From Rhynchosporium graminicola (taxonomy: Eukaryota > Ascomycota > Leotiomycetes > Helotiales > Ploettnerulaceae): a DNA stretch of 64,000 nt. The stretch lies in the NCBI GenBank assembly GCA_900074885.1, contig FJUW01000018.1:317748-381747 (forward strand). Direction: 5' to 3'. A program made the translations under genes and the position numbers. Within the stretch, counting starts at the first letter, position 1. The number at the start of each line of letters is the position of its first letter. The notes under the pieces were generated by a model that worked only from the letters and a program-made list of their open reading frames with translations, was not told where the DNA came from and ran no database searches. Below, in pieces: positions 11,922-23,764 of this stretch.

Positions 11922-12599
11922 GTTGAAATGGACCATGGCGGCGCTGGGTGATGCTTTGAGTGGAGACAAGATGTGGATTACATATATGCTCTTGAAAAAT
12001 CTACTGAGAGGTCAGTTTGACTGAGTGGGAAAACATGTTCGCGGCTCTCATGGAACGGGAGAAAGGATATGGAGGAACAACTGCACAAGCAGTACGACCA
12101 CTTGGAGAGCATGGGTTTCACGCCCACGAATAAGAGGCCTTGCCTTGTATGTAGCAATAGGTATCGGATTTATATTTCATTCGTTCGTTCATTTCAATCG
12201 TATCACGAAAGATCCAGACAAATGTTAATATGCATCATCTGAATTTGCATCTACGTGGCGCAGCCTTCCGAGTGTGTCCTGTCAGCATTTGCCAGCCACC
12301 CAGGGAATTCGCTCTCCCTATGCTTTCAAGTTTTGTATATCGTACCGCGAATCAAGATTCGCAACTGAGTGGTGGCAATCCATAGTTTACAAGACGCTTT
12401 ATTCCGTTGCGGACATGTCATGGTCCATTCCTCGAGATTCTGTGAGACGGTGAGCTGGGGTGATGCAAGATGCCGTGGGGGGTCAAACAGATTTGGGGAT
12501 TCTGTTTTCGATCATACCGCACCGCTCAGTCTCCTCAGTAAATCCCCCTCAGCGGTGCTTCCATAGTGCATCTTTCAGTCTGCAACGACATCTCGAGTC
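11922..12599. other. Intergenic region downstream of adenylate kinase
   Basis: Probably adenylate kinase 3' UTR and spacer. An ORF at 12025-12228 overlaps another short frame beginning MEEQLHKQYDHLESMGF, but neither has recognisable homology or a splice model. Confidence 0.4.
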
Positions 12600-13439
12600 T
12601 TGCTTATGTTGATAGGTATAGAGCTAGGTCACAAGATGGTTGCCGTTTTTCACAAATTAGGTGCTGGACGTCACTTTTCTTGTTTCCCTCATATATACAT
12701 CCTTATCAGACCATCTTCACTGCAATTTTTCAGCCCGTACTTCCCATCTCAAGAACTCCTCCACTACTTCTGGGCAACTAGCAATGCATACATGTCTTCA
12801 CAGGCGTCGACCAGTCGATCAGGTCTCAGACGCTTCACTAGCGTCAAGCCAGGCGTTCCAATGAGTATCTTCAAGACACAGCTTACTGGAGAACTGAGAA
12901 CTGAGCAAGTTTGGAACGCCTACGGATTCTGCTCTATGAAAGCACTCGACATTCTCAATGGGTACGTTGATTGCATTTGTGGCGAAGCAGTGGTGGAAGC
13001 TGATGAAAAGAATAGAGCTGTGTCTATGAGCGTCACCGCCGTGACCGCTAATTTCCAAGTTCAAAAAATGAACAGGAGTATGAGCACACACCAAGTAGGT
13101 CATCACTTTCCTCTTATCAATCCCGGACTCACCACAAGAATCCCAAGAGCAAATAGATGCCTCGGAAACAGTATTTTTTTCGAATTCACCCCCCAGAATC
13201 TCAGTCAAAGACTTCCGTTCTTTTACATCTCTAACGCCACCCATTCCAGATCCTACCGCCAATCATTCTCCTACGCGCCTCCCGTTAGTCCCGACCTCGT
13301 GTCCATCAGACAACCCTCTTGTACAGGTCTTCCCCTTAAATGGACAGCCATCCACGATCGATTTATAGCGTATCTCGCTACACCTGCTCCTTTTGACCAG
13401 AACGGAAAAGTTTCAACTGAAAGAAGAGAGCAGATATAG
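12600..13439 (+). CDS. Hypothetical ORF, uncertain
   Basis: Open frame of 279 codons, unusually long for the surrounding low-coding sequence. An internal ATG near 12792 gives a more protein-like segment starting MSSQASTSRSGLRRFTSVKP. The minus strand is also open at 12819-13262, so this could be chance. No domain, signal peptide or membrane segment is evident and no function can be offered. A second small frame at 13811-14140 shares only short words with it (LDIL, QVQKM) and may be a diverged copy or unrelated. Confidence 0.25.
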   Translation: MLMLIGIELGHKMVAVFHKLGAGRHFSCFPHIYILIRPSSLQFFSPYFPSQELLHYFWATSNAYMSSQASTSRSGLRRFTSVKPGVPMSIFKTQLTGELRTEQVWNAYGFCSMKALDILNGYVDCICGEAVVEADEKNRAVSMSVTAVTANFQVQKMNRSMSTHQVGHHFPLINPGLTTRIPRANRCLGNSIFFEFTPQNLSQRLPFFYISNATHSRSYRQSFSYAPPVSPDLVSIRQPSCTGLPLKWTAIHDRFIAYLATPAPFDQNGKVSTERREQI

Positions 13440-14827
13440 ATGCGGAATGAGGATATTGCGAAACCGGTCATGGATAGTTTCAGAGATATGGACGTTTGAG
13501 TATTGCATTTGTATTGTTTGTCTTAGATTTTACGGATTTGCCATTCTTCTCATACTTCTTGTGTAGGATTCGCGGGGTGGGAAAGTTGGGATGATGATTC
13601 GATGAAGATGTTGAAGTATCTCCTTGTGTCTTTCCCTACTTTCATTTGTCAGAATCTACTACCGAGCTGGAGGCGAAAGAATTGTACCTACCGAGCACTA
13701 AACGCTGTGATGCTGATTTATTGTGGCATGATGATCATTTCACAAGGGAAGACCATTGTCTGGAGACCACGTGGTACTTAAAACATATACTGACAAATAT
13801 TTAAATCAAAGTGAGTATGATCGAGAAACGACTCGACATCTTGGACCAAGCAGGAGGCAACGACTATTTCAACATGCCATACGCAGCATACCAAGTACAA
13901 AAAATGGGGACGAGGCCTATAGGAAGCAATTGTCCCGTTAGCGCCTTCTTATATCATGTAGATCTTTCTTTCCCGCATATCGATGCGAGAGGAGGCAATC
14001 GCCGATCGAAACGAGACCCTTTTGGGGGGTTGTTTTCAGGTGATAGAGGGTACAACCACTATTTGGTTAGGATGACTGTTTTGAGCTTCTTGGTTTCTTT
14101 CCCACATAGGGGCGGGTGCCTACTCTGGTGGATCTATTGATGATTGATAACGAATGGTTGGTCCTCTTTGCTAGGTAAAACTCCTTCAGGAGCACGATGA
14201 TTATGATTGCTATAAGTAGATAGTATGAGAGCAGTGAAGAAGATCAAAGGAGAAGCTGAAATGAAAGAGCTAAAAGATCCGAGCAATGTGATGGATGTAA
14301 AACACTACCTAGTACCGTCTTTACACTTACTACTTCAACGAAAATTGATCTTCGGCATAGAGACATCTGACAAATCAGTATCGCAACTCGATTCCAAAGT
14401 CGCGAAAACGACACAGAATATTACTCAAAGCAATACTTCAAAGTCACGTAACTATTTGATGACCTCACCAAGGTAATAATCGGATGATGACTGCGCTTTA
14501 CGATAAGCCATCATAAATTGCTTCGCCGAAGAGCAATTAGCTTGGCCTCGACTAGTAACTTGAAGTTACCAGCCAACCTGGTCATTTCAAGCAATAGATT
14601 ATGACTTAAGAATACCACTTTCATTGAAGATAATTCAATAACTCATCTAGAAGAATAAGTATCACATATCATAATAGCGGGATCGGCTAAAATTCAATCA
14701 ATGTTGACACTCCCGCTTCCACGTCGGAGGATAACAAAGAGCCGCCGACAGGCAACCAGATGCACGTCACCGCATATATGATTCAGTTTTATCTGATCTA
14801 TTCATCAATTCCTCCACCACCTCCCGC
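13440..14827. other. Gene-poor stretch
   Basis: A+T-rich sequence with short ORFs only (13756-13941, 13811-14140, 14225-14476). It holds one member of a diverged repeat pair at about 14415-14462. No gene is supported. Confidence 0.4.
14415..14462. repeat. Diverged repeat, copy 1
   Basis: Ends with the 16-bp word TCACGTAACTATTTGA, preceded by ATATT-ACTC-AAAGC that aligns loosely with the copy at about 15482-15525. Confidence 0.4.
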
Positions 14828-15205
14828 TCAATCCTCTCTCCCTATCCTCTCTAGCAACTCAATCCCCATCAACCCCGCGTGACCTAACAAGCTCGTAGAT
14901 CTTCCGTACATCCCGTCCCATCCAATCACCGTCCCGCATACACAACTCATCCGGACAACAACTCCGCTCGCAACTTCTCTCTCTCTGCTCCTCAAACAAA
15001 TAATTCGTCGGCCATGATGTCCGGTAATTTTAAGATGTGCAACAAAATCCCTTTACTATGTCTTCGCTGATGTTCGGGCGGTTTCATAGGTGATTTCGAG
15101 TCAGGCACTTCGGCTGATTGGTGTTGTTTTTCGCGAGGTTTAGGAGGGAGGTGCTGGGCGGGGAGAGTGGTCCGAGGGAGGATCGTCGATGGGGAGCTGT
15201 GTCGT
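14828..15205 (-). pseudogene. Decayed coding fragment of unknown family
   Basis: On the minus strand a long open stretch reads from about 15205 through SAEVPDSKSPMKPPEHQRRH. A second frame then continues with SWPTNYLFEEQRERSCERSC and DGDWMGRDVRKIYELV, and a third with GLMGIELLERIGRED before a stop at 14828. The amino-acid composition looks like real protein, and the opposite strand is C-rich as if antisense to a gene. The frame changes have no clean intron between them, suggesting frameshift decay. Small unrecognised exons remain possible. The family is not recognised. Confidence 0.3.
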
Positions 15206-15909
15206 AGATTTGATATTATATTGAGTTTAAGATAGAGAGGTTAGATGGTGCGAAGAGTAAAAGTACCAGTCTCGTGACATAATGGGTGCAAATTGCGTGT
15301 TGGTTGATCGAGCATTTAAGTGTATTCTGGCACTGTTTGCCTCCCCCAGACTTTTGAGTCAACAGTTGTGCTTTCCGGTTGTTCGAAGCCGAACAGTTTT
15401 GTCTCCGGAGAAGAGGAAAAATCGTCGAGTACAACTCAGTATCATTTTCGTTACATGCGGCCAAAGTCACCTAACTACCATGAAATATTGCTCGAAATCA
15501 TTCTCCAATGTCACGTAACTATTTGACGTCCTTACTAACTTGATGGTCTTCTTGGTGAACTGACCTAGCCTCATTCACACGAGATCTCATTACCACGATT
15601 TAAGCAGTTCGTGCCACGTACTGCAGCAAGGTACATAGGAACGGATGCAAAAATTATGTTATATAGGTGATGTCTAAAAGGGGTATAACGCAAACACACA
15701 ATGATCCACCAAACTTTCCGTCCTTCATCCATAAATTCGCATCTAATACTTCCCTTCCTCCATCCAGCCTCATGTAGTCCATCCGCTCTAAAAAGCAGAA
15801 TTTCATAGACTTATCACTGTCCTTCCAGAAGCGCTCCTCCCGATGCGAGCGTAAAATCGTAAAACATTCCTTCCGCCAATAGCTGCCTCTTCCCGACGCC
15901 TCGCCCGAC
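15206..15909. other. Intergenic region downstream of HOOK gene
   Basis: Low-complexity, A+T-leaning sequence with the second copy of the TCACGTAACTATTTGA repeat near 15510. No gene is supported. Confidence 0.45.
15482..15525. repeat. Diverged repeat, copy 2
   Basis: Carries ATATTGCTCGAAATCATTC then TCACGTAACTATTTGA, the counterpart of about 14415-14462, in the same orientation. Confidence 0.4.
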
Positions 15910-18727
15910 CTACTGGCGTCTTGAAGGCGCGTTGACCATCATCTGCCTTTGCTTGTTGAGCCAACTCTTTGGCGCATCTTGTCTCCTTTGAAGTACGACA
16001 TGGTTGCTTTGCAGACGGCTTGTGAGGTCGTACCAAGCTGTGGCCATGAGCGTGTTTTCGCGTATGAGGTTCTTGATCATAGCGTCGTTTGCGGCCTTCA
16101 AATAGGGTTAGCTGGGTTTTCAGATCGTGGCAATAGGATCGTGAACGAGACCGATTGAAATGTAAGGGTGTGGAAACGTAGAATAGAAGATTGATCAGAG
16201 GAAGAGTTTGAGTGATGGCCGTGAGATGGGTTGAAACAAGTGTCAATGGCAATGGAGAGGATTGGCAAGGTACCTTCTGCGCCTCCGGGGAGTTTGCCTC
16301 GGCGACCTTGAGCTTCATTTGAAGATCCTCAATAAGAGCATCTTGTGTGTGGAGTTGCTGTTGACAATGTTAATATCTTTTTGTACAGCTCTAGGGAATT
16401 TCATCAAGATACTTACCTCTCTCAACTTGTCTTCCGCTTCGATTATAGCACGAGCTTGAGCTTCACCGTCGTCAGCAGCGCCAAATCCCTCTTTTGCTGC
16501 TCCAAGATCCTGCATCAGTCTATCCTTAGACAAAAGCGCATCAACGAGCTGCGTTTTCTGCTCATCAAAATCAGAAGACAGGTCCCTATGCTTCCTTTGT
16601 AAAGCGAGCAGGTCATTTTCGAGGGAAGAGCTGATAAGCTCATGTGCAGCTTTGAGATTATTAACAGCATCAATTTCTTCTTGATTGACTGCAGCCACTT
16701 GATTGACGTTAGCATACACATTGTAATGAGGAGAATGCAGATACTCACAGTCTGTCTTGGTAGAGATGAGGTCGCGATCACGACCCGATAGGTCGGTGGA
16801 CAATTCGGCAAGTTTGCACTTGGTATTGGAAAGCTCTTGGTTGGCTTCGAGGTATAGCTTCCGCGTGCGTAAAATAGTGGCCTCTCTGTGAAGTTGGTTA
16901 GTCATAATCTTATTGAAGCTCATGATCTCCATCATGACCTGGACTTACTTTTCATCTGCTGATTCGCTAATGATTGCGCTCAATTGCTGCTGAGCTAGTG
17001 TGTGTTTTTCCGTGAGGTCACGAAGATTCTCTTGGAGCCGCTTTTTGACCCTCTCAGCTTCTTCTAGGTCAATATGCAGCGTAGCATTTGTTGTACCAGT
17101 AGAGTAACTCTTCAGAGCCTGGTTCTCTGCTTTCAACCTGGAGACCTCGAGAAGGAGATTTGGTGTCGGGTCTTGGCTTTGCTCTAGCTCCTCTTCAAGA
17201 TTCAATCCACCTTGCTTTCGTATAGGCGAATCTGGGGTCTCTGCTAGATTACCAGTCTTTATCTGCTCTTGCAGCTGATCGATGAACTTCTCATCGTGTT
17301 GTTGTCTCGCTGTAAGAACCTGGAGCTGATCGTCTCGCAGCCGCAGCTGTTCCTCGATATGCTTCTTTTGAGTAGACAGCTCCACGTATGTTAGCTCGTA
17401 CGAATGAAATCTCTGTTGATACTCCTTCAGAGTAGCCTTGATTTTTGTATTCTCGTCATATACCCGATCGAAATCTTTCTGATTCCCTTGGAGGGTATCG
17501 ATCATTTCGCGCAGAGCAGTGTTCTCCTTTTCTACAAGAGCCATGTGTTCCACCTTCTTCTGATAATGGTCCACTGTATTCGCTTTCCTGGAGAGAGCAA
17601 TGTTTGCAGTTTTGAGTTCTTTCAACTCGTCCTCCACTTCAACCAGCCGCTGTGAGGAAGGTCGCAAGACCGAAAGTTCTTTCGAAAGCCTTTCCCGGGC
17701 TATGCGATCAGATTCTACTTGGCTTTCCTGGCTCGCAATGAGATCTTCTTGCTCTTGAATTCGACTGTTCAAATTCCTGATGTGGTCCGCCTGATCACCA
17801 TCATCCGAATTCTCATAACCCTTCAATTTGGTGTCCTGCTTATTGCTGTAGTCTAAAAGTTCATCGTGACTCTGCTGTAGCCGCTCAAACCGAGATATGA
17901 AGTCCGCATGCTTTTTCTTCAGAGTGTCATGCTCAATGGCGATATGCGCATACTTCTCCTCGAGTTCCAGTTCTGCATCGTTGGTCGCAATTACGGAAGC
18001 TCCGGTTTTGCCAGTCGCTATTCGAGTACTTTCCTCAGCATCAGCCTAAGCAAACTGTTAGCGGTATGCTCATGTAGTCGCTGATTTGCCTTTTCTGACC
18101 TTCTTGATGATTCCTGCGATTTCACCTTGGCTTGATGCATTTAGCGTAGTGGTAATCTTCGAGACGTATTTTTGCAAGTCGGCTCCTTTAATTGCTGCCA
18201 TTAGGAAAAGGGTAAGGAGCTGCGCGGATGTGTGTCAGTTGCAAGTGTGCAGAAAGTAGGAATCCATTACCTTCAAGGTCTCGCCTACGTCTTCATGCTG
18301 GGCGATGGCATTCAAGTCCACAGGGTTATCGAGTATAAAGGAGTCTAGTCCTTCACATGTGTTGTTGATGTAGCGTAGCAGAGACCTATGTATTGCCTCA
18401 AGGTTCTTCTTCTTCCCAAGCCATTTCGAGGTTCCTACGTCCTTCTCAAGATGGCGTACGGCGTAGCTGGGATCGATGTCCTCTGTAGACGAGTATAGTT
18501 AGTGTTTGCCGTTAATGTGGGAAAACTATTCCTCCAGTGTACCCAGCATCTTAGCAAAGACAACTCCATCGGTGAGGTTAGGGACAGAATCAACAGCCGA
18601 GTCCAAGGGAAAAGTATTGGTCTAGATCGACCGAGTCAGCAGCTGTACAAAAGTCCTGTTACTCGCAGATTCCGAGATCGCATACCCATTCTAGCAGTGC
18701 CAGCTCTGTTGCCCGACTAAGCGGCAT
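15910..18727 (-). CDS. HOK1: Hook-family dynein/kinesin endosome adaptor
   Basis: Coiled-coil adaptor that links early endosomes to dynein and dynactin in hyphae. The N-terminus shows the Hook domain split over small exons. Exon 18686-18727 (LSRATELALLEW) joins 18543-18621 (TNTFPLDSAV, LTDGVVFAKML), then 18271-18482 (EDIDPSYAVRHLEKDVG) and 18100-18219. A long coiled-coil exon (16949-18045) follows, rich in Gln/Glu/Lys/Leu heptads. Exons about 16749-16885, about 16417-16700, 16274-16357 and 15910-16095 complete it. The final exon reads NLIRENTLMATAWYDLTSRL then APKSWLNKQRQ, a conserved C-terminal block of fungal Hook proteins. Total is about 710-730 residues. The acceptor near 16700 is ambiguous (AAG or CAG). 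The symbol follows Aspergillus/Ustilago usage. The family is confident; exact exon edges slightly less so. Confidence 0.85.
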
Positions 18728-19860
18728 TGTTGCTCGTAAGGGCGTGCGTCGTGGCCGCCTGGGTCGGGAATTGTCTTCAGGTGCAGAAAATATATGTTCG
18801 CACACAGTCTGCGGTATTACTGGCTGGAGTTCGACATGTGTCTGACATCTTGTTGAGCCGGAAAAGTGTTTGGGCCCATTCATGCACCGGGCTTGGGCTT
18901 CGTTGTCTTTGATCGGATGCATACGGTACAAATATACTGTAGGTCGCGGTCCCCTGCCGGAGACGCGACGGACAGCGAATCTGTTAATGCCAAGGGAGTC
19001 AGGCCAGGCAAGCTTCTTGTACCTACTTCAATATTGTACTATATATGTCTGTCTAATCTATACCCTGCGAACGGAAATAGCAACGGACTCTAACATCCGA
19101 AATTTGTTTCATAGGTAGGTAGAATCAAAGTGAAATTATTGATATCAATCTCTGGACTTTCAGATTTCAACAAAGCACCAAATCGAGTCCTGCAATCATT
19201 CACATGCGCAGATGCAGCGTGATGTCAGAGGCAAGTACCGTATACAAGGGATGAGCAGCATCTAGGGTTAAAGCATGCACTACGTCGTACCTTACAGTAC
19301 CATACGTGACTATCTATGTAGCTGTACGAATATCCATAGAGTTAAAGGTTAGTCACGAAAATCACTGACTATATTGATAAAGCATGTCGAACTCCTGTGA
19401 TGGGGACCTTCGTGTGACTCGTGAGAGATTCTCCAACATTGACCGCCTCTTCCCCCATGGTCTCCACTCCACGAGACCACAAACTCGACGATTCATATGT
19501 CCACTCTCACGGTGAGCACCTAGGGGATGGCTTACAATATCAGGGAGCATCCGAATATCCAAATTTTCCCATGATTGCTAGTAGTTGAGGAGTGGCCCAA
19601 TATGCACCTCTAAAGGTTCAACACAGCCTGGATTTCCTGTGCATCATCCTTCATCAAGCTTCTTGTCCTGATTGAAATTTCGATTCGACTGATCCCTAAT
19701 TGCTGAAAATTCCTAATCAATACGCCGACCATTCCATAATCCTGACGCCGTGGATCTCCAAGTACAACAAGCTCAACACACCTATCCTTTTTGTCCATAA
19801 CCCCACCGCCATCATTCATTATCGTATGCTTCATTGCAGGCCCGCGGCGTTATTCAATAT
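18728..19860. other. Intergenic region
   Basis: HOOK promoter plus spacer. Small ORFs only. A 74-codon minus-strand ORF (19610-19834, MKHTIMNDGG...) starts 27 nt after the I9 inhibitor stop and is most likely 3' UTR. No other feature is seen. Confidence 0.45.
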
Positions 19861-20205
19861 TTAGGATCCGCTATTGATCGAGACCATTTGGTCCTCCTCT
19901 ACAGCCATATTCCATTCAGTTCCGGTAATTCGGAATTCTTGGAGGAACTTTACTGGACACTGGGCGGCAAACCCTCTGCTTGGACATTAGCATTGGTACT
20001 CAGACAAGGAAGATTCGGACGCGTACTGGATGAGTTTATACTCGTGGGTTATCATTCCGCCCGCAGCCTTGATTTTGTCCATGGCCTCAGTGATAATGTG
20101 ACTCGGAGTGTTATCTGGCCATGACACAATGATTGATTTCTGAGGTGTGGTTACTGCGAGAGCTGCTGTAGCAAGCGCAAGGACTGAAAATATGGTGAAC
20201 TTCAT
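19861..20205 (-). CDS. Peptidase inhibitor I9-like small protein with signal peptide
   Basis: About 97-residue protein from two exons, 20027-20205 and 19861-19975. It starts with a clear signal peptide (MKFTIFSVLALATAALAV) followed by a subtilisin-propeptide/I9-type fold pattern: KSIIVSWPDNTPSHIITEAM, AGGMITHEYKLIQGFAA (across the intron) and a C-terminal EDQMVSINSGS. Proteins of this family act as intramolecular chaperones or free inhibitors of subtilases; yeast Pbi2 inhibits vacuolar proteinase B. The secretion signal suggests an extracellular or vacuolar target. The ORF without splicing ends at EYQC and would lose the GFAA motif, so the intron is needed. It is divergent from PCF11. Confidence 0.8.
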
Positions 20206-20969
20206 CTTGTTTGAGGGTCTTCTGAGAGCGGGCTTTCTCTGCTATGCCTTTGTCTTATATATGTTGAGGATGAGGAATCTGACAGTATGCTGAGTTGGAT
20301 CTGATAGTAATAACGAGAGAAAGTAGAGGAAGGGGTGGGGTGATCATCCATGCAGGGAGGTGAATGGAAGCTTCCGCTACTACCGGGAAGTGAAGTGAGA
20401 TGCGATGCATCCGAGCCAAGCCTCTTGGCATACAAATGATCCGTCGAGGTCACGAGACTGTAGCCTTGATTAAAAAGTGGCTGGAACTTCCTAAACAAAG
20501 ACGAAGGACCCTGAGCCTCGGAATCTTCCAAGCAGCATCTCGTCTTTGTTCATCCTCGCGACAACCTCCCCACGACTCCTCGACTCCCTTACCAGGGGCA
20601 GCCTCATCCCAGATCGTTGGGTCATCATCCACACAGTCAGCTTTCTCGAACTCAATACTACGCCTTGCGAAACTGATCGTCCCTGGTCAAGCAGCTGTTG
20701 GAGTTGTTGGAAGTGGGCAACCAGCGCGAGGCTGAAAGACAGTGAAAGTTTGACAAACCAAAATTGGCGGGAAGAGGGAGAATTGAGCAGACTTACAATA
20801 CATACTTCTTTTCCCTCTTGGAGTTGAATACATTTGCATGGATTTAGATAGCTGTTCGTGAAACAAGTCGTTTCCAGTTGTGGTTGGCGGAAAAGAAGCC
20901 TTTCTTTCTTTCGTTCAATTATCCTGACATATCTCAACTACTTGCGCCTTTTTCCCACCATTCCCTATC
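20206..20969. promoter_or_regulatory. Divergent I9 inhibitor / PCF11 upstream region
   Basis: About 0.76 kb holding both promoters. Overlapping ORFs on both strands (20400-20735, 20491-20937) are low-complexity and not credible. A TATATATG run at about 20255-20262 lies some 50 bases upstream of the inhibitor ATG and may be its TATA element. Confidence 0.4.
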
Positions 20970-23384
20970 ATGTCCGACGAAGTTGCAGATGATTTTGCGC
21001 ATGCGCTTAATGATTTATCTTTAAATAGTCGGTATGAGATCAGTAATCTTACAGGTAGGTGGTGATTAGATTTCGTTTCTACTTCTCTTACGCCGATTCT
21101 CATGTCCAGCTCAAACAAAGTTAGTTGCAACGCTGACTGGAACAAGTAATTGCGAGAGAGAATACCGCCTCGAGTTTGGCGATAGCAGAGGTTCTCAAAA
21201 ATCACATCAAACAGGTAAGTAGCATTGCCATTTCGAAGACGCTCTGAAATTGCTCACATATATCAGGTTGGGCCTACTAAAAAGCTCCCTGCTTTCTACG
21301 TACTCGACTCGATAGTCAAGAATGTGGGCACGCCCTACACGCTCTTCTTTGGGCGCGATCTTTTCTCGGTTTTCATGGACTCATACGCTCGAGTCGACAA
21401 CAATACACGGTCGAAGATGGTCGAGATGCTAAGAACATGGAAAGAGCCTGTGCCTGGATCCATGGATACTCGGCCAGTCTTCTCTGCTGAAGTTACACGT
21501 CCAATCGAAAATGCCTTGATCAAAGCCAGGACTTCCTTTTTACAGGCTCACCAGGAGCATACTCGGGGTCAAAGTCTGGGTCGAGGTCGGCCCCAACAGT
21601 CATCATCAACCCCATATCGTGAGACTCCAACGCCTCCAAATTTGCAGGCATATCAAGCACCTGGATATCCAGGACCAAGTCAGCAGGCTCCCGGTTATCA
21701 AGCTCCAGGATATCAAGCTCCAAGTTATCCTTCAACTCAACAAATGGCTAGCCAACAACCCACAGGATATCCCACAAACTATAATCAACAGCAGTACAGT
21801 CAACCGGTGAACACGCAGCAATACAGTCAGTCAAACGGACAACAATACGCCCAAAGTACGCAGCCATATAATCAACCTACTGCACAACAACCTTATGGTC
21901 TTCCTCAAGTACGTACCACCTCTTCTTAGCCTGGCTCAAGCTAACATTACACCTAGCATCCACCAAGCCAGCAGTACTCTCCATCACCACCCTCAAACAC
22001 GGGTTATTGGCAACAGCAGCAGCCTCCACCTCAAGGTCAAGGCTCAGCTGAGGATGGAATAGCAAAATTAAACAATGATATTGAGAAGTTGATTGCGTCT
22101 TCAAGGGCAGAATGGCCTCAGAATCAGCACGATACTAGTATAGGAACGAAACTCAAAGCGCTGCTTGATCTTCAGACTATATTGCAAAGTCAAAAGCTGC
22201 CCCCTGATCAAATTTCACTTATAAAAGACCAAGTTGCGCAGCTGTCTAGAGCTCCCCAACCTGCACCTAAAATACAATCTCCTCCGATACAAACTCCTAC
22301 TCCTGTAGCAGCTGCTCCAGTACCAGCTCAGCAGCCAACACTAAGCTCACTTCTTGGGCCTGGTGCACTTGCTGCTTTACTTGCTAGATCAGCTGCATCT
22401 ACTCCTCCAATGCAAGGACCTGTTGTGCGGTCCCCACCAAAAAATGTGGCCCAGCCCTCGTATCAGCTGCCCTCGTCCAGTGGACTATCAGTCGAGCCAA
22501 TGTCTTTACTCGATAAGTTGCGGGCTGCGGGAGTCTTACCATCGACACCAACACCCATTTTACCAGCCTCTTTCACTCCTAAGCCTGCCGGCTTCCCTTC
22601 TGGGTTTCCTCCTCCATTTCTAAGCACTCCTCCGCTATCGTCACGGACATCGCTGGCTATAATTCCAAATGATGTCGTCCTTAAAGCCACATCACTGAAG
22701 ATGTAAGTACTGAACATTGGTGTCTCAGCTCTCATACTGACAGATGAAGACCCCGTCCTCATCTCATCTCCAGCCTCTATGAAGGTCTAGGAGCACCTTG
22801 TACACAATGTGGCCGACGATTCCAATCGGATCCCGAGAGTAAGAAGAAGAAGGCTGCTCATATGGACTGGCATTTCCACGTTAGACAACGTATGGACGAA
22901 GCTGAGGCTAGAGGTCAACACAGAAGTTGGTATGTTGACGAATTGGTAAGCATCAACCTGCCTCTCATCCAGCGAACCATTTTTCACACTTACACAGGAC
23001 TGGATTAAATCCCGTGAAGTAGAAGGCGAATCCGGAGCCATCTCCTCAGAGCCTTCTCAACACACCGCAGCAGTAGCTGCCAGTACTAAACTACAATATC
23101 TACCCGTCCCCGACGACCCCGCTCTCGCAAACAGTATCTGCCCTATCTGCCAAGAGAAGTTCGAAATGAAATGGCTGGACGAGGCTCAGGAATTTGTCTG
23201 GATGGATGCCACGAATGTAGGAGGGAGGATCTATCATGCAAGCTGTTACGCGGAGGCTGCGAAGGATGTCACTACGGAGATCAAGAGAGGAACTCCTGAG
23301 CCGGCTGGAGTGTTGGGGAAGCGAAAAGCAGAGGATGATCAGATGGCATCTAGGGCGAAGATTAAGTCTGAGCCTGGGATCTGA
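20970..23384 (+). CDS. PCF11: mRNA cleavage and polyadenylation factor Pcf11
   Basis: Cleavage factor IA subunit that binds the RNA polymerase II CTD and promotes 3'-end cleavage and termination. Exons 20970-21054, 21147-21214, 21267-21908, 21957-22702, 22750-22945 and 22998-23384 give about 707 residues. The CID begins MSDEVADDFAHALNDLSLNS and includes LPAFYVLDSIVKNVGTPY. A Gln/Pro/Tyr-rich linker carries tandem QAPGYQAP-type repeats (about residues 190-250). Next comes an acidic helical region, then two zinc fingers: CTQCGRRF...HMDWHFHVR and CPICQEKFE...YHASC, flanking the Clp1-binding section. It ends in a basic KRKAEDDQ segment. The exon 4-5 junction uses an AAG acceptor; the nearer CAG would hit a stop. 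Identification is firm. Confidence 0.93.
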
Positions 23385-23764
23385 GAATGTTGACGAAGGG
23401 ACGTGGAAGATTTTTCTCTATGAGCCTCATATGCAGATGGAGGCACGATACTCGTATTTCACAAGCATAGCAATGGAGTTGGTGCTTGGAATCAGTGCTG
23501 ACCTAAAATAGATAGCAATTTCATACAAGAAATCAATCATACAAATGTATCTGTACTTATTCTTCAAGGAAATGTAAAGTGACAAAGCTCTGGAATCTAA
23601 CATGCAAATCGACCAAGTTACATACTCTTACAATCTTCACAAAAGGCATTCTGATCACTACGTGCTCATACGCTGGACCCCAAAATCACAAAATCAAAAG
23701 GACACACGAAGTGTTCTATATCATGCAGAATGCAGACAAACACGCCAAAACCCACGAGCACAAA
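23385..23764. other. Convergent intergenic region
   Basis: 3' UTRs of PCF11 and the FAD oxidase, converging. Plus-strand ORFs here are antisense shadows of the oxidase. Confidence 0.6.

Noticed and set aside
12025..12228. 67-codon ORF after adenylate kinase
   Set aside because: Two other frames are equally open and none shows homology; most likely 3' UTR.
20491..20937. 148-codon minus-strand ORF upstream of PCF11
   Set aside because: It overlaps competing ORFs, has poor composition, ends without plausible splice sites, and sits in a divergent promoter.
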